From Adiantum capillus-veneris (Eukaryota > Streptophyta > Polypodiopsida > Polypodiales > Pteridaceae): a stretch of 64,000 bases of DNA. The notes below the pieces were generated by a model. That model was not told the DNA's origin. It saw nothing but the letters and a program-made list of their open reading frames with translations, and searched no databases. The stretch spans positions 121,550,817 through 121,614,816 of the forward strand of contig CM043958.1 in NCBI GenBank assembly GCA_014529385.2, in the 5' to 3' direction. Positions within the stretch are counted from its first letter, which is position 1, and each line of letters begins with the position of its first letter. The translations under genes were made by a program, and so were the position numbers. Below, one piece after another: positions 10,592 to 22,153 of this stretch.

Positions 10592-13500
10592 ATGAATTTA
10601 AGATCAGGAAGATACATTTTTAGAGACCAGAAGGTGGCAGGTGACCAAGGTAGCTTAGTGTCCACCGAGGAGAGTGTAACTCAAGCAAGGCTAGATCCAC
10701 TAGCACCGATTATTGAGGAAGGTAGTGATACTGACAGTTCGTCAGACAAATCTTTCTTCATGATGGGTAGTCAACAGCCAGGAGGTTTCACCTATGATGA
10801 ACCAATGCCAGGAGGAAGCACCTCCCTAAATCCTTTGAATGATTCCAAGCTCACTGTGATCTTCTTAGAGGGAACAAACTCGAGGGGAGCCCTAGTCTAT
10901 TCTGACTATTGAGGACGCAAGTGCATTTGTATTGAAGAAAGGCCGGCTCAGAGATTGGAGATAATTCGAGTCTATGATGATGGAGATAGATTCCGAGACG
11001 AAAAGGGGACCACTACTTGATAGTTAGTAACCCTGAAGATTACAACAGATATGGAGATAACGTGGCGAAAGGGAAAATGGTTTCAGCAGCTCAAGAACCG
11101 CCACCAAACATTGATCGAACTGGAGCAATTTTTATGTATAATAAGAAAACAACCACGGTTTCAACTAATAATGAGAATGTGGGAATCTATAAGCATGAGA
11201 GTGAGGGAATAGTCACTTACTTTCGCTGCAAAGAACCATACTTAAATGAGTTAAGCAAGGACAAGGTTCTTTACTTATTCTCTTATGAAATTGCTATGGG
11301 GAAGGGTATAGTTTTTGTTGATAGATACGGGCGAGAATACCAACGTATTCTCCCATAGGAGGTAGAAAAGGCAACGGTTCCAGGAGAATCAACATATGCC
11401 CTAGACGAAGTGCCAAGAGCCACCTACACCCCTAGCAAGTCGACGAATCTCTTTTCAGAAGATTATGACTCTACCTCACATTCTACCCGACCGCAGACGT
11501 TCAACAATCAAAACCAACCAGCAACTCAGCTATCATTGCAGACATGGCTTCGATAGAGTGCAACATTGGAACAAGACCGAAACCAAGATAGTTATCAAGC
11601 CACACGAGGGCTAAGGGATTTGTAAGAACCACCACTCTATTCAAGGTATCAAGGAGAGAGTAAGCCAAAGACTCAAGGATCAACAGAGCCTGGAGGACCA
11701 CCCATAGAACGAGTTCGAAGAGATGAACCATCTCTGGCAAGAACTTTAGAAATTATGGCTTAGGAGCACCACTGGGAGAGGAACCAACCTACTATAGAAG
11801 ACCTGAGGAGGTATATCGTTAGGACGTGGAGATCCAATGATGATATTTGTAGACCATCGTAGGATTAGACCTTCTCAAGTGCAAAAATGGGTAAACAAGA
11901 AATACACAGGAAACAGAGATCCAAGAGATCATGTAGGAGCCTTTGTGCGTGTAATTAGAGCTGAAGAGGTGTTAGACTTCCCTACCCAATTTGCAGGGTT
12001 TGGACTAACCCTAGAGGATGACGCTGCTACTTGGTTTGACTCTGCAGACTTTGAGTCTATGGAGGAAGTGTTTGACGAATTTATCGAGGAATTCTCACAA
12101 AGGGGGATAGCTCATAATACCGTCTCACCAATCCATAAATTCAAATAGAAAGATGGGGAATCTGTATGAAAGGAAGCCCTAAGACTCAAAAGATATGTTA
12201 AATTCTGCCCCGTGGAAGGACTGCCAACTCAGTCCAGACTTATGCTTATATTCATCCAAGGACTAAGGAATGCGAATCTCCAGAAAGACTTACATATGAA
12301 GAGGAGCACGACGTTGAATGAGTTGACCAAGGAGGCTCTTTACCTTGTGGACAATTGTGCGGTCTACAAAGAGGGGGAGTTCAAGGACCTTGACGATGAT
12401 TCATCTTCACAACAAAGTGGAAGCAAGTCTTCTAAGACAACATCGAAAGGAGAAGTGGCTTGTAGACGAAGTGCTAAAAAAGATTAACTTGTACGCCAAA
12501 CCCCAGGCTAAACAGCCCAAGTGGTGTGCTATTGAGCAAAAATGGACAAACCATGGGACAAAGGAATGTTATTATAACAAAGGGTATGTGAGAGAGAGAC
12601 CTTACACTCCCCAAGCTCAGGTAGCTTCTCCTCAAGTTCCACCGATGCCTAGGTATCAAGCAGACAACCTACCAGGACCTGTAGGTGTAGAAAGACCACA
12701 ACCGATGTTGGGGCAACAACCACTCCTACTAGGATTACGACCAGTCGGTATAAGATACACACCAACCGTAACCGAATCAGAGGAAAAGGCTTTGGTGCCT
12801 ATGCATGCATATTATGAAGATCCCAATGGATATGCGGAAAACTTTGTCTATTATCCACCTGAAGAACCCTCGATACCAGAACCATGGAGCATGATAGGAA
12901 GTACATGACCACCAATAGCTGCACAGGCAGCAGGAGAAGGAAGATATAGCTTAGATGAACGAACATTGTTGTTCATAGCCAATGGAGGCATGGGTGGACA
13001 GAGACATGCATACCAACAAAGGGGAGCTCAAGGAGCACCTCAACAACCCAAGGGACCCTGCTACAAGGGTGGTGGAGACCATTGGCTAAGAGACTCTCCT
13101 CATGATGAAATCATTAGAGTCAACGCATATTGCACCGAGTGTGGAGTTACTCATCTGATTCGCGATTGCCCTAAAAACTCGAGCAAAGGAGCAAAAACCA
13201 CCTTGAACATGCTAGAAATAGTACCTTCCAGTGGAGGGTCAGAAAATGAAACAATCATACCTATTCAGGCGGTGACACGAGCCCAAGCTCAAAGAATGAC
13301 GAATGAATCCATAATTGAAGAGCCCAAAACTGATGCCCAAAGTTCAGAAACGAAAAATCAGAGAAGCACTTGGAAAGCTAGGAAGGCGCGTATGAAAGCC
13401 AGGAAAGAACGAGAGCAAACAACTCTATCCGAGGAGTTAAAACATACAAAGGATAGATTAGAGCGGTTAGAGGATCTAGCTAGCTTAAGCTCACACACCA

Positions 13501-14310
13501 CATCAACCATAGCACCCAAGGAAATAGCAGAGCCCAAAAGTGCAGGATCAGGAGGATCTGTACTAGCAGACAAGGTAAATGAGCAGTTGGATGCACTTCT
13601 AAAAGCTTATGAAGCCAGACTCAAAAAGAACCAAACCCAGGAGCAAAGGTGGATGACTTATCCATATGCTGAAATAGAAAAACAAAGGTTGGAAATGTGT
13701 AGAAAGATGATTGAAATAGCTCAATCATTGATGGAAGACCCACTGGGTAAACCTGCAAATTGGAATGAAGTACCAGCTCCAACCCCTATCCAACCAACTT
13801 TAGAAGAACAAGTAGAAATGAAGGAAAGACTCACGAATGCCTATGAGTCCAGAGGAGAGCCTATCATAGTGCCAAATACAACAGATGAGGCAAGTGACGG
13901 GTTCTAGCCTAAAACATTGACAGCAATGGGTAAGGACTGTAACGGTCTAGATGATCTGTGGAAGCAAATCCGTGAAGCCAACGAGGCTAACAGGATGAGT
14001 AACCACATGAATAGTACGAGAAAAGAGAAGAATGTGATCTTACCTCCTATTGAAGAATTTGAGGCAAGGTCACAAATGAACTTTGAGATACATTCACAAG
14101 GGGGGGGACCAGGGATCAATTAGTTCAGGACACAGCCAACCAGACTCGCTGAAAACTTTACCCTCTTACCTAGGAGAGTATGAAGCCAAGTCGGAAGTGA
14201 GAGCAATCCCATCTCAAAGACTTCTTCTAACAAAGTGATGGATTCACATGGATTGATTGAGCTGTTGTCCACTCCGGTGGCATGCACAATCACATTAGTA
14301 GAACTCCTAA
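10592..14310 (+). pseudogene. Element A Gag region (broken)
   Basis: Starts MNLRSGR, as does Gag of B. Fragments in different frames cover the N-terminal region (10592-11358), the capsid-like core with DHRRIRPSQVQKW, FGLTLEDDAATW and FSQRGIAHNT blocks (11837-12490, retrotransposon Gag type), a Pro/Gln-rich linker (12500-12900) and nucleocapsid (12966-13907). Of the two CCHC knuckles found in B, the first has lost two cysteines (CYKGGGDH, then S for C) and the second, CTECGVTHLIRDC, is intact. A Lys/Glu-rich helix-forming segment follows. Multiple stops and frameshifts preclude a product. Confidence 0.85.
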
Positions 14311-14339
14311 GGTTACGACCAAACATGTTGACCAAACAT

Positions 14340-15388
14340 ATTCAAAATCTAGATGAATTCCGCTTGAGAGCTGTAGCTTCAATCTATGCTAAAAAGAGAA
14401 GACAAAAATAGTTTTTTGACAAGCATGTGCACACTAAAGAGTTCCAAACAGGTGATTATATACTTGTTTATACTTTGAAGCAACATGCCAAGAAACTTAA
14501 AAAGTGAGGGATGGGACCCTTTGTGATTAATGATCTATCGCAAAGCGGAGCTCTCAAGCTTGCTACATTAGCAGGTGAAGAAATGCCCAATTGGATTAGT
14601 GGATGTCGATTGAAGAAATATCATTTACCACTCACATAGGAGATGCTTCAACAAATCCATCAAGGAAAACAATGAATGAAGGAGAAACAGAGAGTACGAG
14701 AAGAAGCTCAAGCGGAAGCAAAAGAACGCATTGCAAAACGAAGACTTCTACGACAACAACAATAAGGTGAAGCACCATTGCGAATCAATGCCATTCGACT
14801 AACGACGTTGGATGAAGACAAAGTGGAGCCCATAATTGCAGTCAAAGTGGGGAACAATCAAGTTGAATCGACGGCATTGCTTGATTCTGGAGCTCAAGTA
14901 AATTTGATCTCTTACAGATTATACCAACAACTCAAGTCCACAGGTCAACTTCATCCTACTTCTTAAATGATGGAAAGTAGTACATCACACTCGTTGAAAA
15001 CATTGGGCTGGACTATATTGAATGTACAAGTACATCAATATATTTACCCACACAAATTTTATGTAGTCGAGTATGAAAGCACACAACACCCAATGTTGTT
15101 GGGACAACCTTGGCAAAAAGAGTACAATGTGCAAATAGATTGGAATGCGAATGCAGTCAAAATTCAGCATGCACAAGAACAACAGGTAATAGCCTTTGCT
15201 CAACAATACCGGAATAATCAGCTGCCAGCAATGCAATCACAGGAAAAAGAGCCAAAAGCAAGAGTGCCACTAAAGAACAACATGATACCCAAGGCTAACA
15301 AACAGGTAAAAGCCAACCATGCTAACTACACACATACGAAGTCACTGACCGCAGTGCAAAGATCTATGTTACCAAAACAAGGGAAACA
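14340..15388 (+). pseudogene. Element A integrase C-terminus and second protease-like domain
   Basis: Sequence resumes inside the integrase C-terminal region (FFDKHVHTKEF, YTLKQHAKKLKK) at the point equivalent to about 25793 in B. Everything from protease 1 to the integrase core is missing. It continues in nearly the same order as B into MPNWISGCRLKKY, an AQAEAKER helix and the second aspartic-protease domain: ALLDSGAQVNLIS near 14875 and the flap-side/hydrophobic motif MLLGQPW near 15094. Stops at 14410, 14505 and 14964 break it. It is cut by insertion of element B at 15389 and continues at 35750. Confidence 0.85.
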
Positions 15389-16337
15389 TGTTGAGCCAGC
15401 AGAGGATCACACCCACATTTTTGCTCACACTCATCATTTTTGTAACCATTGATTGTAATAAATGTCTTTCCGACATTGATTTTGAATCGAGCCATTCATT
15501 GAGTAACGGGACTCAATTGAGTTTCCAGCTTGTAATCCCGAAGTAATTTCACTTGCCGATGTAATTAGTTAGAGATGTTCTCACCTCCAAGGCTGAGGTA
15601 TATAAGCCAAAGTTTTGTAACCTAAACTAGATTCAAATTATTAATCAAAGTGATTTTTTGAGCGCCGTGACTGTGTCTGAGAGAGAGTGAGTGAGAGAGA
15701 GAGAGAGAGTGTCTTATCTACTTGCTACGCGAGCTACGGAGCCGCCATTGGAGAAGAGACACCGCCATTGTGTTAGCAACGGCGAGAGCTACGCACTGAT
15801 ACCAAGAGTGCGCGCTATCGGCTTCTATGTGTGGTAAGTTCCTACGAGCTTCGGTGTGACTTTTCTTCCAACTCGTGTGTCGGAATAGAGCGTGCAGCAT
15901 ATCTATAGAACCACAACGAGTAGAGCTACGCATTAGTACCATCGGGGTCAAGTTTCGGTCACCTGTATTTTTCGGCCTGTCTTCATACGCGTTTACCGCA
16001 CGGAGTGATTATAGGTTGATTTTGCAGTTCAAGTCTTTAGGGTGTTGTTCTTACCTAGTGTATAGACTTCCCCTTGAGTTTGAGATGGATTCAATGATTC
16101 TAGATCCTGTTTCGTATAGCATTCGTTCGTAGTACGGATTTCAGTCACTTGCGTATTTTAGAACTTAGATTTGATTTCCTTAGTAGTGATTGTCATTAGA
16201 AGGTCGAGTAGGTGATTTGACACCCACCTAGTTGTTTCCATGCGCCTGCGGGTCAAGATTCGTCCTCGTCTGACAAATTCTGTTGTTGGTTGAGTTCTCG
16301 CTATTTAGCTTCCGCTAGCGGCGTAACCGCCTTAACA
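15389..16337 (+). repeat. Element B 5' LTR
   Basis: A 949-bp LTR opening TGTTGAGCCAGC and closing CTTAACA, nearly identical to 33488-34434. A TATATAAG box lies at 15599-15606. It contains a B-type half-site of the family palindrome (TTCATACGCG, about 15981-15992) at the position where LTR-A carries the A-type half. Confidence 0.93.
15599..15606 (+). promoter_or_regulatory. TATA box in LTR-B
   Basis: TATATAAG followed by GCC, midway in the LTR and repeated at 33698-33705. This is the likely core promoter for the element's full-length RNA; the start site is not mapped. Confidence 0.6.
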
Positions 16338-16339
16338 TT

Positions 16340-16356
16340 TGGCGCCGCTGCCGGGG
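16340..16356 (+). promoter_or_regulatory. Element B primer-binding site, tRNA-Asp type
   Basis: TGGCGCCGCTGCCGGGG matches the complement of tRNA-Asp with one mismatch, two bases after the LTR. The same site is present at 34437-34453 after the second LTR. Confidence 0.85.
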
Positions 16357-17760
16357 ACGAGAGCCCTAAGTAGGTGACCTTAGACTAATCCTACGAGGTG
16401 AGTCGTATAAACTACTTTGTATACTTTAGTTAGAAAAGATCTAGGAGTGGTGGACTCCGAAGATCTCGAGAGATACTAGGAAGTGGGGTATTCCTGGGTC
16501 TTCCGTGTTGACAGTATTTTTAGTTTAGCTTAGATTGGTTTGTTGTTTTGTTGGTGTTGAGTAGTTGTTGATAGAAGAAGAATTTGCTAGTCCGTGAGTG
16601 GCAGTGGATCTCTTTAAAATCACAATTACCAAACCCATTTTATGATTAGGAATAGCTTAGGTAGGACTTCATTTGATCCTGATCTAGAGCTAATAATCAT
16701 TGGAGTATTTGTTTGATATGGTTGATTGCATGTTAGATCACTAAACCGTCGAGTTAGTAGTGAAACTTGCAATAAACAAAAGTCAGAGAAATTTTCTGTG
16801 TATCTGGGAGTTGCTGAGCACTTGAGAAAGCTTTAGGAAGGATTCTGTGCCAAAATATGGAAATCTGCAACTTTAGACATCATACGCGTATGATGTCTAA
16901 ATGACCAAACAGAGACCAAAACAGAAATTTTGACTTTACCAGAGCGTTCAAAAGGGGGGTTATATCCTAATTTCAACTTAAAACAAGAGCATTAACACTC
17001 AAAGAAACCCGAAAAGACAAGTCGGAGTCCAAGAAACGCAAAGAATAGGAAATTTTGGATTCAGATCTTGTTTTTACATTCAAACCTGACAAAAACACTT
17101 GAAACTCAATTGTAAACATTGGAGAAGGCTTAAAACCAAAAATAGTCAAAATCTGGGAAAAAAGACATCATACGCGTATAATGTCTTTTAGCACATCCAC
17201 TGCTTAATTTTGATATTTGACCTGACCAGATTGTTACAAACACTGTAGAAAGCATAAATATCAAGTTCTGACCCAAATTGATGAAAAAGACATCATACGC
17301 GTATGATGTCTTTGACCTAATTTTGGACATATTTTGATACTTTGCTAACACAGATCCATTGTAATAGCTGTCTAGAGGTTATATTTCAAGTTTCATCCCA
17401 TTTGTATCACAATTGACCAAAAAACAAGTTAAAAGCGGAAAATTGCCAAGAAAAGCCTAAATTAGCCATAACTTGCTCAAACAGAGTTCAAACTGAATTT
17501 TGTGAGTGGACAGAGCATAAGGGGGCTACTGAGAGTGAGTATAACCAAAATAGTCTAAATCTGTGAAAAAAGACATCATACGCGTATAATGTCTTTTTCA
17601 GCATAACTGCAACAAAATTCTCACTTGATGAAACAGAAGTTGTCCAACTGACAAGATTAAACAATTGACCAAGTATCAATCAGTTTGGATCAATTCTGAC
17701 CAAAAAACTTGGGAAAACAAATTGCCGAGACGGAAAAGTTAAAGTCCTTTAGGGGAATTG
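16357..17760 (+). other. Element B leader (5' untranslated region)
   Basis: A 1.4-kb non-coding leader between PBS and Gag with no credible gene. Its main content is the palindrome cluster at 16872-17594. The same leader occurs again at 34435-35749. Confidence 0.8.
16872..17594. repeat. Palindrome cluster B1 (4 copies, CATACGCGTATG version)
   Basis: Copies at 16875-16898 (perfect, extending to 30 nt at 16872-16901), 17163-17186 (one mismatch), 17288-17311 (perfect, 28 nt with flanks) and 17571-17594 (one mismatch). The arm is AGACATCATACG. Spacings are 288, 125 and 283 bp. Confidence 0.95.
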
Positions 17761-20700
17761 ATGAATTTGAGATCGGGCAGGAACCTCCAGAATAACCAAC
17801 CAAAACAAGGGGAACCAGCAAGTGTCATATCAACCGAGGGAAGTGTAAACCAAAGTTGGGTGCAACCATTAGAGCCGATCTTTGAAGGAAGTGTCTCTGA
17901 TACTTCTTCGGAGAGATCTTACGAGATTTTCACCGAACACGTGGAACACCTGAACCTGAACAACAGAGAAAATATGGCAGCAGGATCATCAAACCCTTCC
18001 GCCACAATGAAGCTATTGTTCATAAAATACCAGTACGACAATGAGCAAGGTGCCAAGATCTACAAAGATGGAATGGACCGCTATTGTGTAAAGATAGAGG
18101 AGAGACCTAGTGAGTTCAAGGACTTAGTGCCTGTGAGCTATAGCGGAGATAGATATCTAGATGACGAGGGTACCATGTACTTGGTAGTCCTAAACCCTAA
18201 CATTGTGGACAAGTGGGGATTGATGGGCACCAAAGCCAAAGTAGATGAAGAACTTGAGGAGAAAGCACCAATAATGAACTTCCCTGATGCGAGGTTAAGA
18301 AGAGAGAATGAAACTACAAGGATCAACACTGATAACATCTATGTGGGGCTATACAAATATAATAATGGGGAGCAAGATCTCTATTATAGATGTGAAGAAC
18401 CCTACACCGGAGAGTTGACAGACCAAAAAAGACTTTATGTCTTTACCTACACAGAGGGATCGGAAGTGAAAATTGCCGCTTACGACAAGTATGGGAGGCA
18501 ATACTCAACAATGGGCAAGAAAGAATTAGAAGGATATACATACTTTGGGGACCACTACATCAGTATTATGTTACTTCTAGCTCACAAGACCAGCACCAAC
18601 AAATGGAGGGCAAAACCCAATGACGACAGGAGGACAAAGAACTCAGGCTGCTGACTCTTTCAGTCAACCTCAGTACTCGAAGCCCGGACCAATGGGATCA
18701 TTACATTCCAGAGAGTCAATGGATACGAATCGAGGTAGTGCAGTTCCAATCCCCACGTATACCACTCCAGGTCCAAGGTTCGAAGCGGAACCATCACATT
18801 TACCTCCTAGTAGTAGATTCAGGGCAGGGGAACCGACAAGGGTAACCCATGAAGTCCATGATGCTAGAGAAAGCTTTAGCCGGGACACAGGAGCAATGAG
18901 ATTGGTAGCAGACCATAGACGTATGAGACCATCTCAAGTAGTGAAGTGTATGCCAAAGAAGTATGGTGGTTCAGGAGATCCGTATGCACATGTGTCACTC
19001 TTTAAGCAAGTCTTAAGAGCTGAGCAGATAACAGATTTCCATACACAATACGAGGGATTTGGTCTTACTCTAGAAGGTACGGCATTGACATGGTTTCAAC
19101 CACTGAACATAGGGGGATTCCATGACATTGACCATTTGCTAAGAGAGTTTGCTGAGGAATTCTCAAAACGAGGGATTAAGCACAATACGGTCTCACAAAT
19201 ATATGCTTTTAAACAGAGAGAACACGAAAAAGTGAAGGAAGCTTCACTTCGCTTCAAACAATACATTGAGAGATGTCCAGTACGTGAACGACCACAAGAT
19301 GACAGACTATCTGTTCTCTTTATTGAGGGACTGAGAAACGACACTCTCAAGAAGGACTTGCACTTGAAAGCTTGTACAAGTTTCGAGCAAGTAACGAGAG
19401 AAGCATTGTACTTAGTGGATAACTGTACGGTTTATGGAGAGGTGTCAGCGGATACAGATTTTGCATCCAGTAGCTCTTCCTCCGTAGCGAGCGAGACTAC
19501 CACTAAAAAGAATGTTCAAACAACAACCATGCCAAATGTAGAGCAAATGATAGAAGATGCTCTAAAAAGGATGGCACCATACCAAAAACCATTGCCAAAA
19601 CACTGAAATGGTGTGCTATTGAACAAAAATGGACAAACCATCCAACAGAGGAGTGCTATTACAACAAAGGGTATGTAAGGGAGCGTCAGTATGCACCTCC
19701 TGCTCAATTAGCACCACCTCAGGTACATCCAGTACCTCGATACCCAACGGGAAATGTACCAGGACCTATGGGGATAGAAAGACCGCAACCAGTATTGGGA
19801 CAACAACCACCTTTACCAGGAGCAAGACCAGTGGGCATTAGATATGCACCAACCTTAGAGAATCAGGAAGAACAAGCCTTAGTGCCTGTTCAAGCCTATT
19901 ATGAAGAATCTGGTGCACACATGTCTCCAACTGTGTATTACCCACCAGAAGAACCCAAACAACCAGAACCATGGGGCATGATTGGGAATGTTGGAACACC
20001 AACAAGTTACAAGTGCTTCTGATGAAGAGAGATACAATTTGGACGCAAGAACATTGATGTTCATAGCTCATGGAGGGTTAACAGGACAAAGACCATCCTA
20101 TCCACAAAGGACGAATCAAATGGGACCAAGACCAGCACTAGGACCCTGTTACAAGTGTGGAGGTGACCATCTGATGAATGTTTGTCCACATACGGAAATC
20201 ATTAGAATTAACGCTTATTGCACTGAGTGTGGGGTTACTCACTTCATTGAGGATTGTTCAAAAAATCCAAACAAAGTGCAAAAGACGACATTGAATATGC
20301 TAGAAACTATTCCTACCAGCAGTGGGTCTGAAAATGAAACTCTGATACCAACGCAAGTTGTTACTAGAGCTCAAGCTAAGAAAACCACTAGAGAACCTGA
20401 GAATGGAAAGTTAGCGACTGAAGTGGTTAGTCAAGGACCGCGGAGTCAGAAAAACACATGGAAAGCTAGAAAAGCACGCATGAAGTTGAGAAAAGAACAT
20501 GAAGACGCTATTCTAGCTGAGGAACTAAAGCAAACGAAAGATAGATTAGAAAAACTTGAGAGTCAAAACGGGAAACGAGAGATGAGCCCGGAAAGAACGA
20601 AACAAAAGAGTATCAAAGAAACAACGAGCTTAAGCTCAGGGGGATCAGTGCTAGTCGACAAAGTACACGAACCATTGGACGCACTGATGAGAGCTTACGA

Positions 20701-21130
20701 AGCTAGGTTAAAGAACAACCAAACACAAGAACAGAGGTGGATGACATACCCAAACGCGGAATTGGAAAAGCAGAGACTTGAAATGTGCCAGAGAATGATC
20801 GAGACTGCACAAGCTTTATTAGAACCACCAAAAGAAACAATGAATTGTGGAACGGAAAACCCAATTCAGGAAGAGACTATTGTTTCACGGGTAGCTGAAA
20901 AGACTCCCAGTGCACAAAAGCCTGAAAATACACACAAGGATGACCGCATAGTGTTGAACACAACCGATCAGGAGATAGAGAGTTTTCATCCAGTCATACA
21001 GAGGTCTTACGGAAGAGATGAGGATTACAATGAATTTTGGAAACAAGTGAGAGAGGCAAACTTTGCAAACGAGCTAAGTTGCCAAGCTAATCAGACAAAT
21101 TGGGAAAAGGACATCAGGAACCTCCCATAG
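17761..21130 (+). pseudogene. Element B Gag (frameshifted)
   Basis: The ATG at 17761 gives MNLRSGRN, shared with A. The first frame runs to 18654; a second (18620-19606) carries the capsid-like core with DHRRMRPSQVV, GFGLTLEGTALTW and FSKRGIKHNTVSQ blocks of the retrotransposon Gag type. A third frame (about 19606-20022) has WCAIEQKWTNH and a Pro-rich linker. A fourth (19982-21130) has two CCHC knuckles, CYKCGGDHLMNVC and CTECGVTHFIEDC, then a charged helix-rich tail. Three frame changes break an otherwise continuous protein of about 1100 residues. Gag would package element RNA in cytoplasmic particles. Confidence 0.87.
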
Positions 21131-21152
21131 TGGATTTGAGGCAGGATCTCAA

Positions 21153-22065
21153 GTGGACTTGGATCTGCAATCTTACTGGGGAGATGGGGGCTCTGTTAGA
21201 ACAATGGAGAGCAAACCTCACTCACTGAATACCTTACCTTCATACTTAGGAGAGTATGAAGCAAAATCCGAGACTAGAGCACTTCCCTCACGAAGAATCT
21301 CATCAGAAAAAGTCATGGACTCGCAAGGATTGATAGAGATCTTGTCAACACCAGTGACATGCACTATCACTCTAGCTGAGCTTTTGAGGCTAAGACCACA
21401 TATGTGGACCACTGTAGGAAAATGCTTGAGAATTTGGGATAAAAGACCCAACATCGAGACTGCAAGAGGGTATACAAGAGCTGAGCAAACCACAAAAGAA
21501 CGCTAAGCCTGTACCCTTAAACAAGGTCGGAGAGTATTGCGAAGGTGAAGAGGGGAATACAACCTTACCAGTTGAATTCCAAGGAGTAAACACGATGGAA
21601 ATACTAGACAGCGGAGCTGGGGTAGCCATTGCTACCAAAGAAATCTGGAAAAAATAGGGGAAACCAGCAATAAGGAAGACTAGGTTGAAACTCCAATTAG
21701 CAGATGGACACATGGAGAAACCTATGGGGTTATTAGAGAAAGTTGTAGTGACTTCTTGCGGCATTGAATACGAACATACTTTTGCTATTGTCGATTTTGG
21801 CAAGGAGAATAACTATGATATCATATTGGGAAGACCATTCATGAGACAGTTGAAAATGGTCCAAGATTGGGGCTACGATCACATATACCTGAGAAATATG
21901 GAAACCACTACACGTGTGAACCTGAAAGACCATAGCTACAAAGATGTGAACCGAACACCGGTGGAGGAGTTTGATTCAGCTACTTTGGCGGGATCCGAAT
22001 TTCCAGCTTGGTTAGGTAAACCAAGGAGTTATGGATGTGTGGAGCCTCGAAATGTGGAAGTCTGA
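21153..22065 (+). pseudogene. Element B protease 1 (upstream of RT) with linker
   Basis: A linker frame (21153-21506) precedes MEILDSGAGVAIAT near 21595, the catalytic Asp-Ser-Gly of a retropepsin-type domain. The ILGRPFM block near 21822 is the second conserved strand. An in-frame stop at about 21655 and a frame change before it break the domain. This is the canonical position of a gypsy protease, between Gag and RT. Confidence 0.75.
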
Positions 22066-22153
22066 AACGAGAAGAATATGTTTTAGAAAGGGCTATCGAA
22101 GACGAAACTTATATAGGAGAACGCTTTCCAGAGGACACACTTGAACCATTAGA

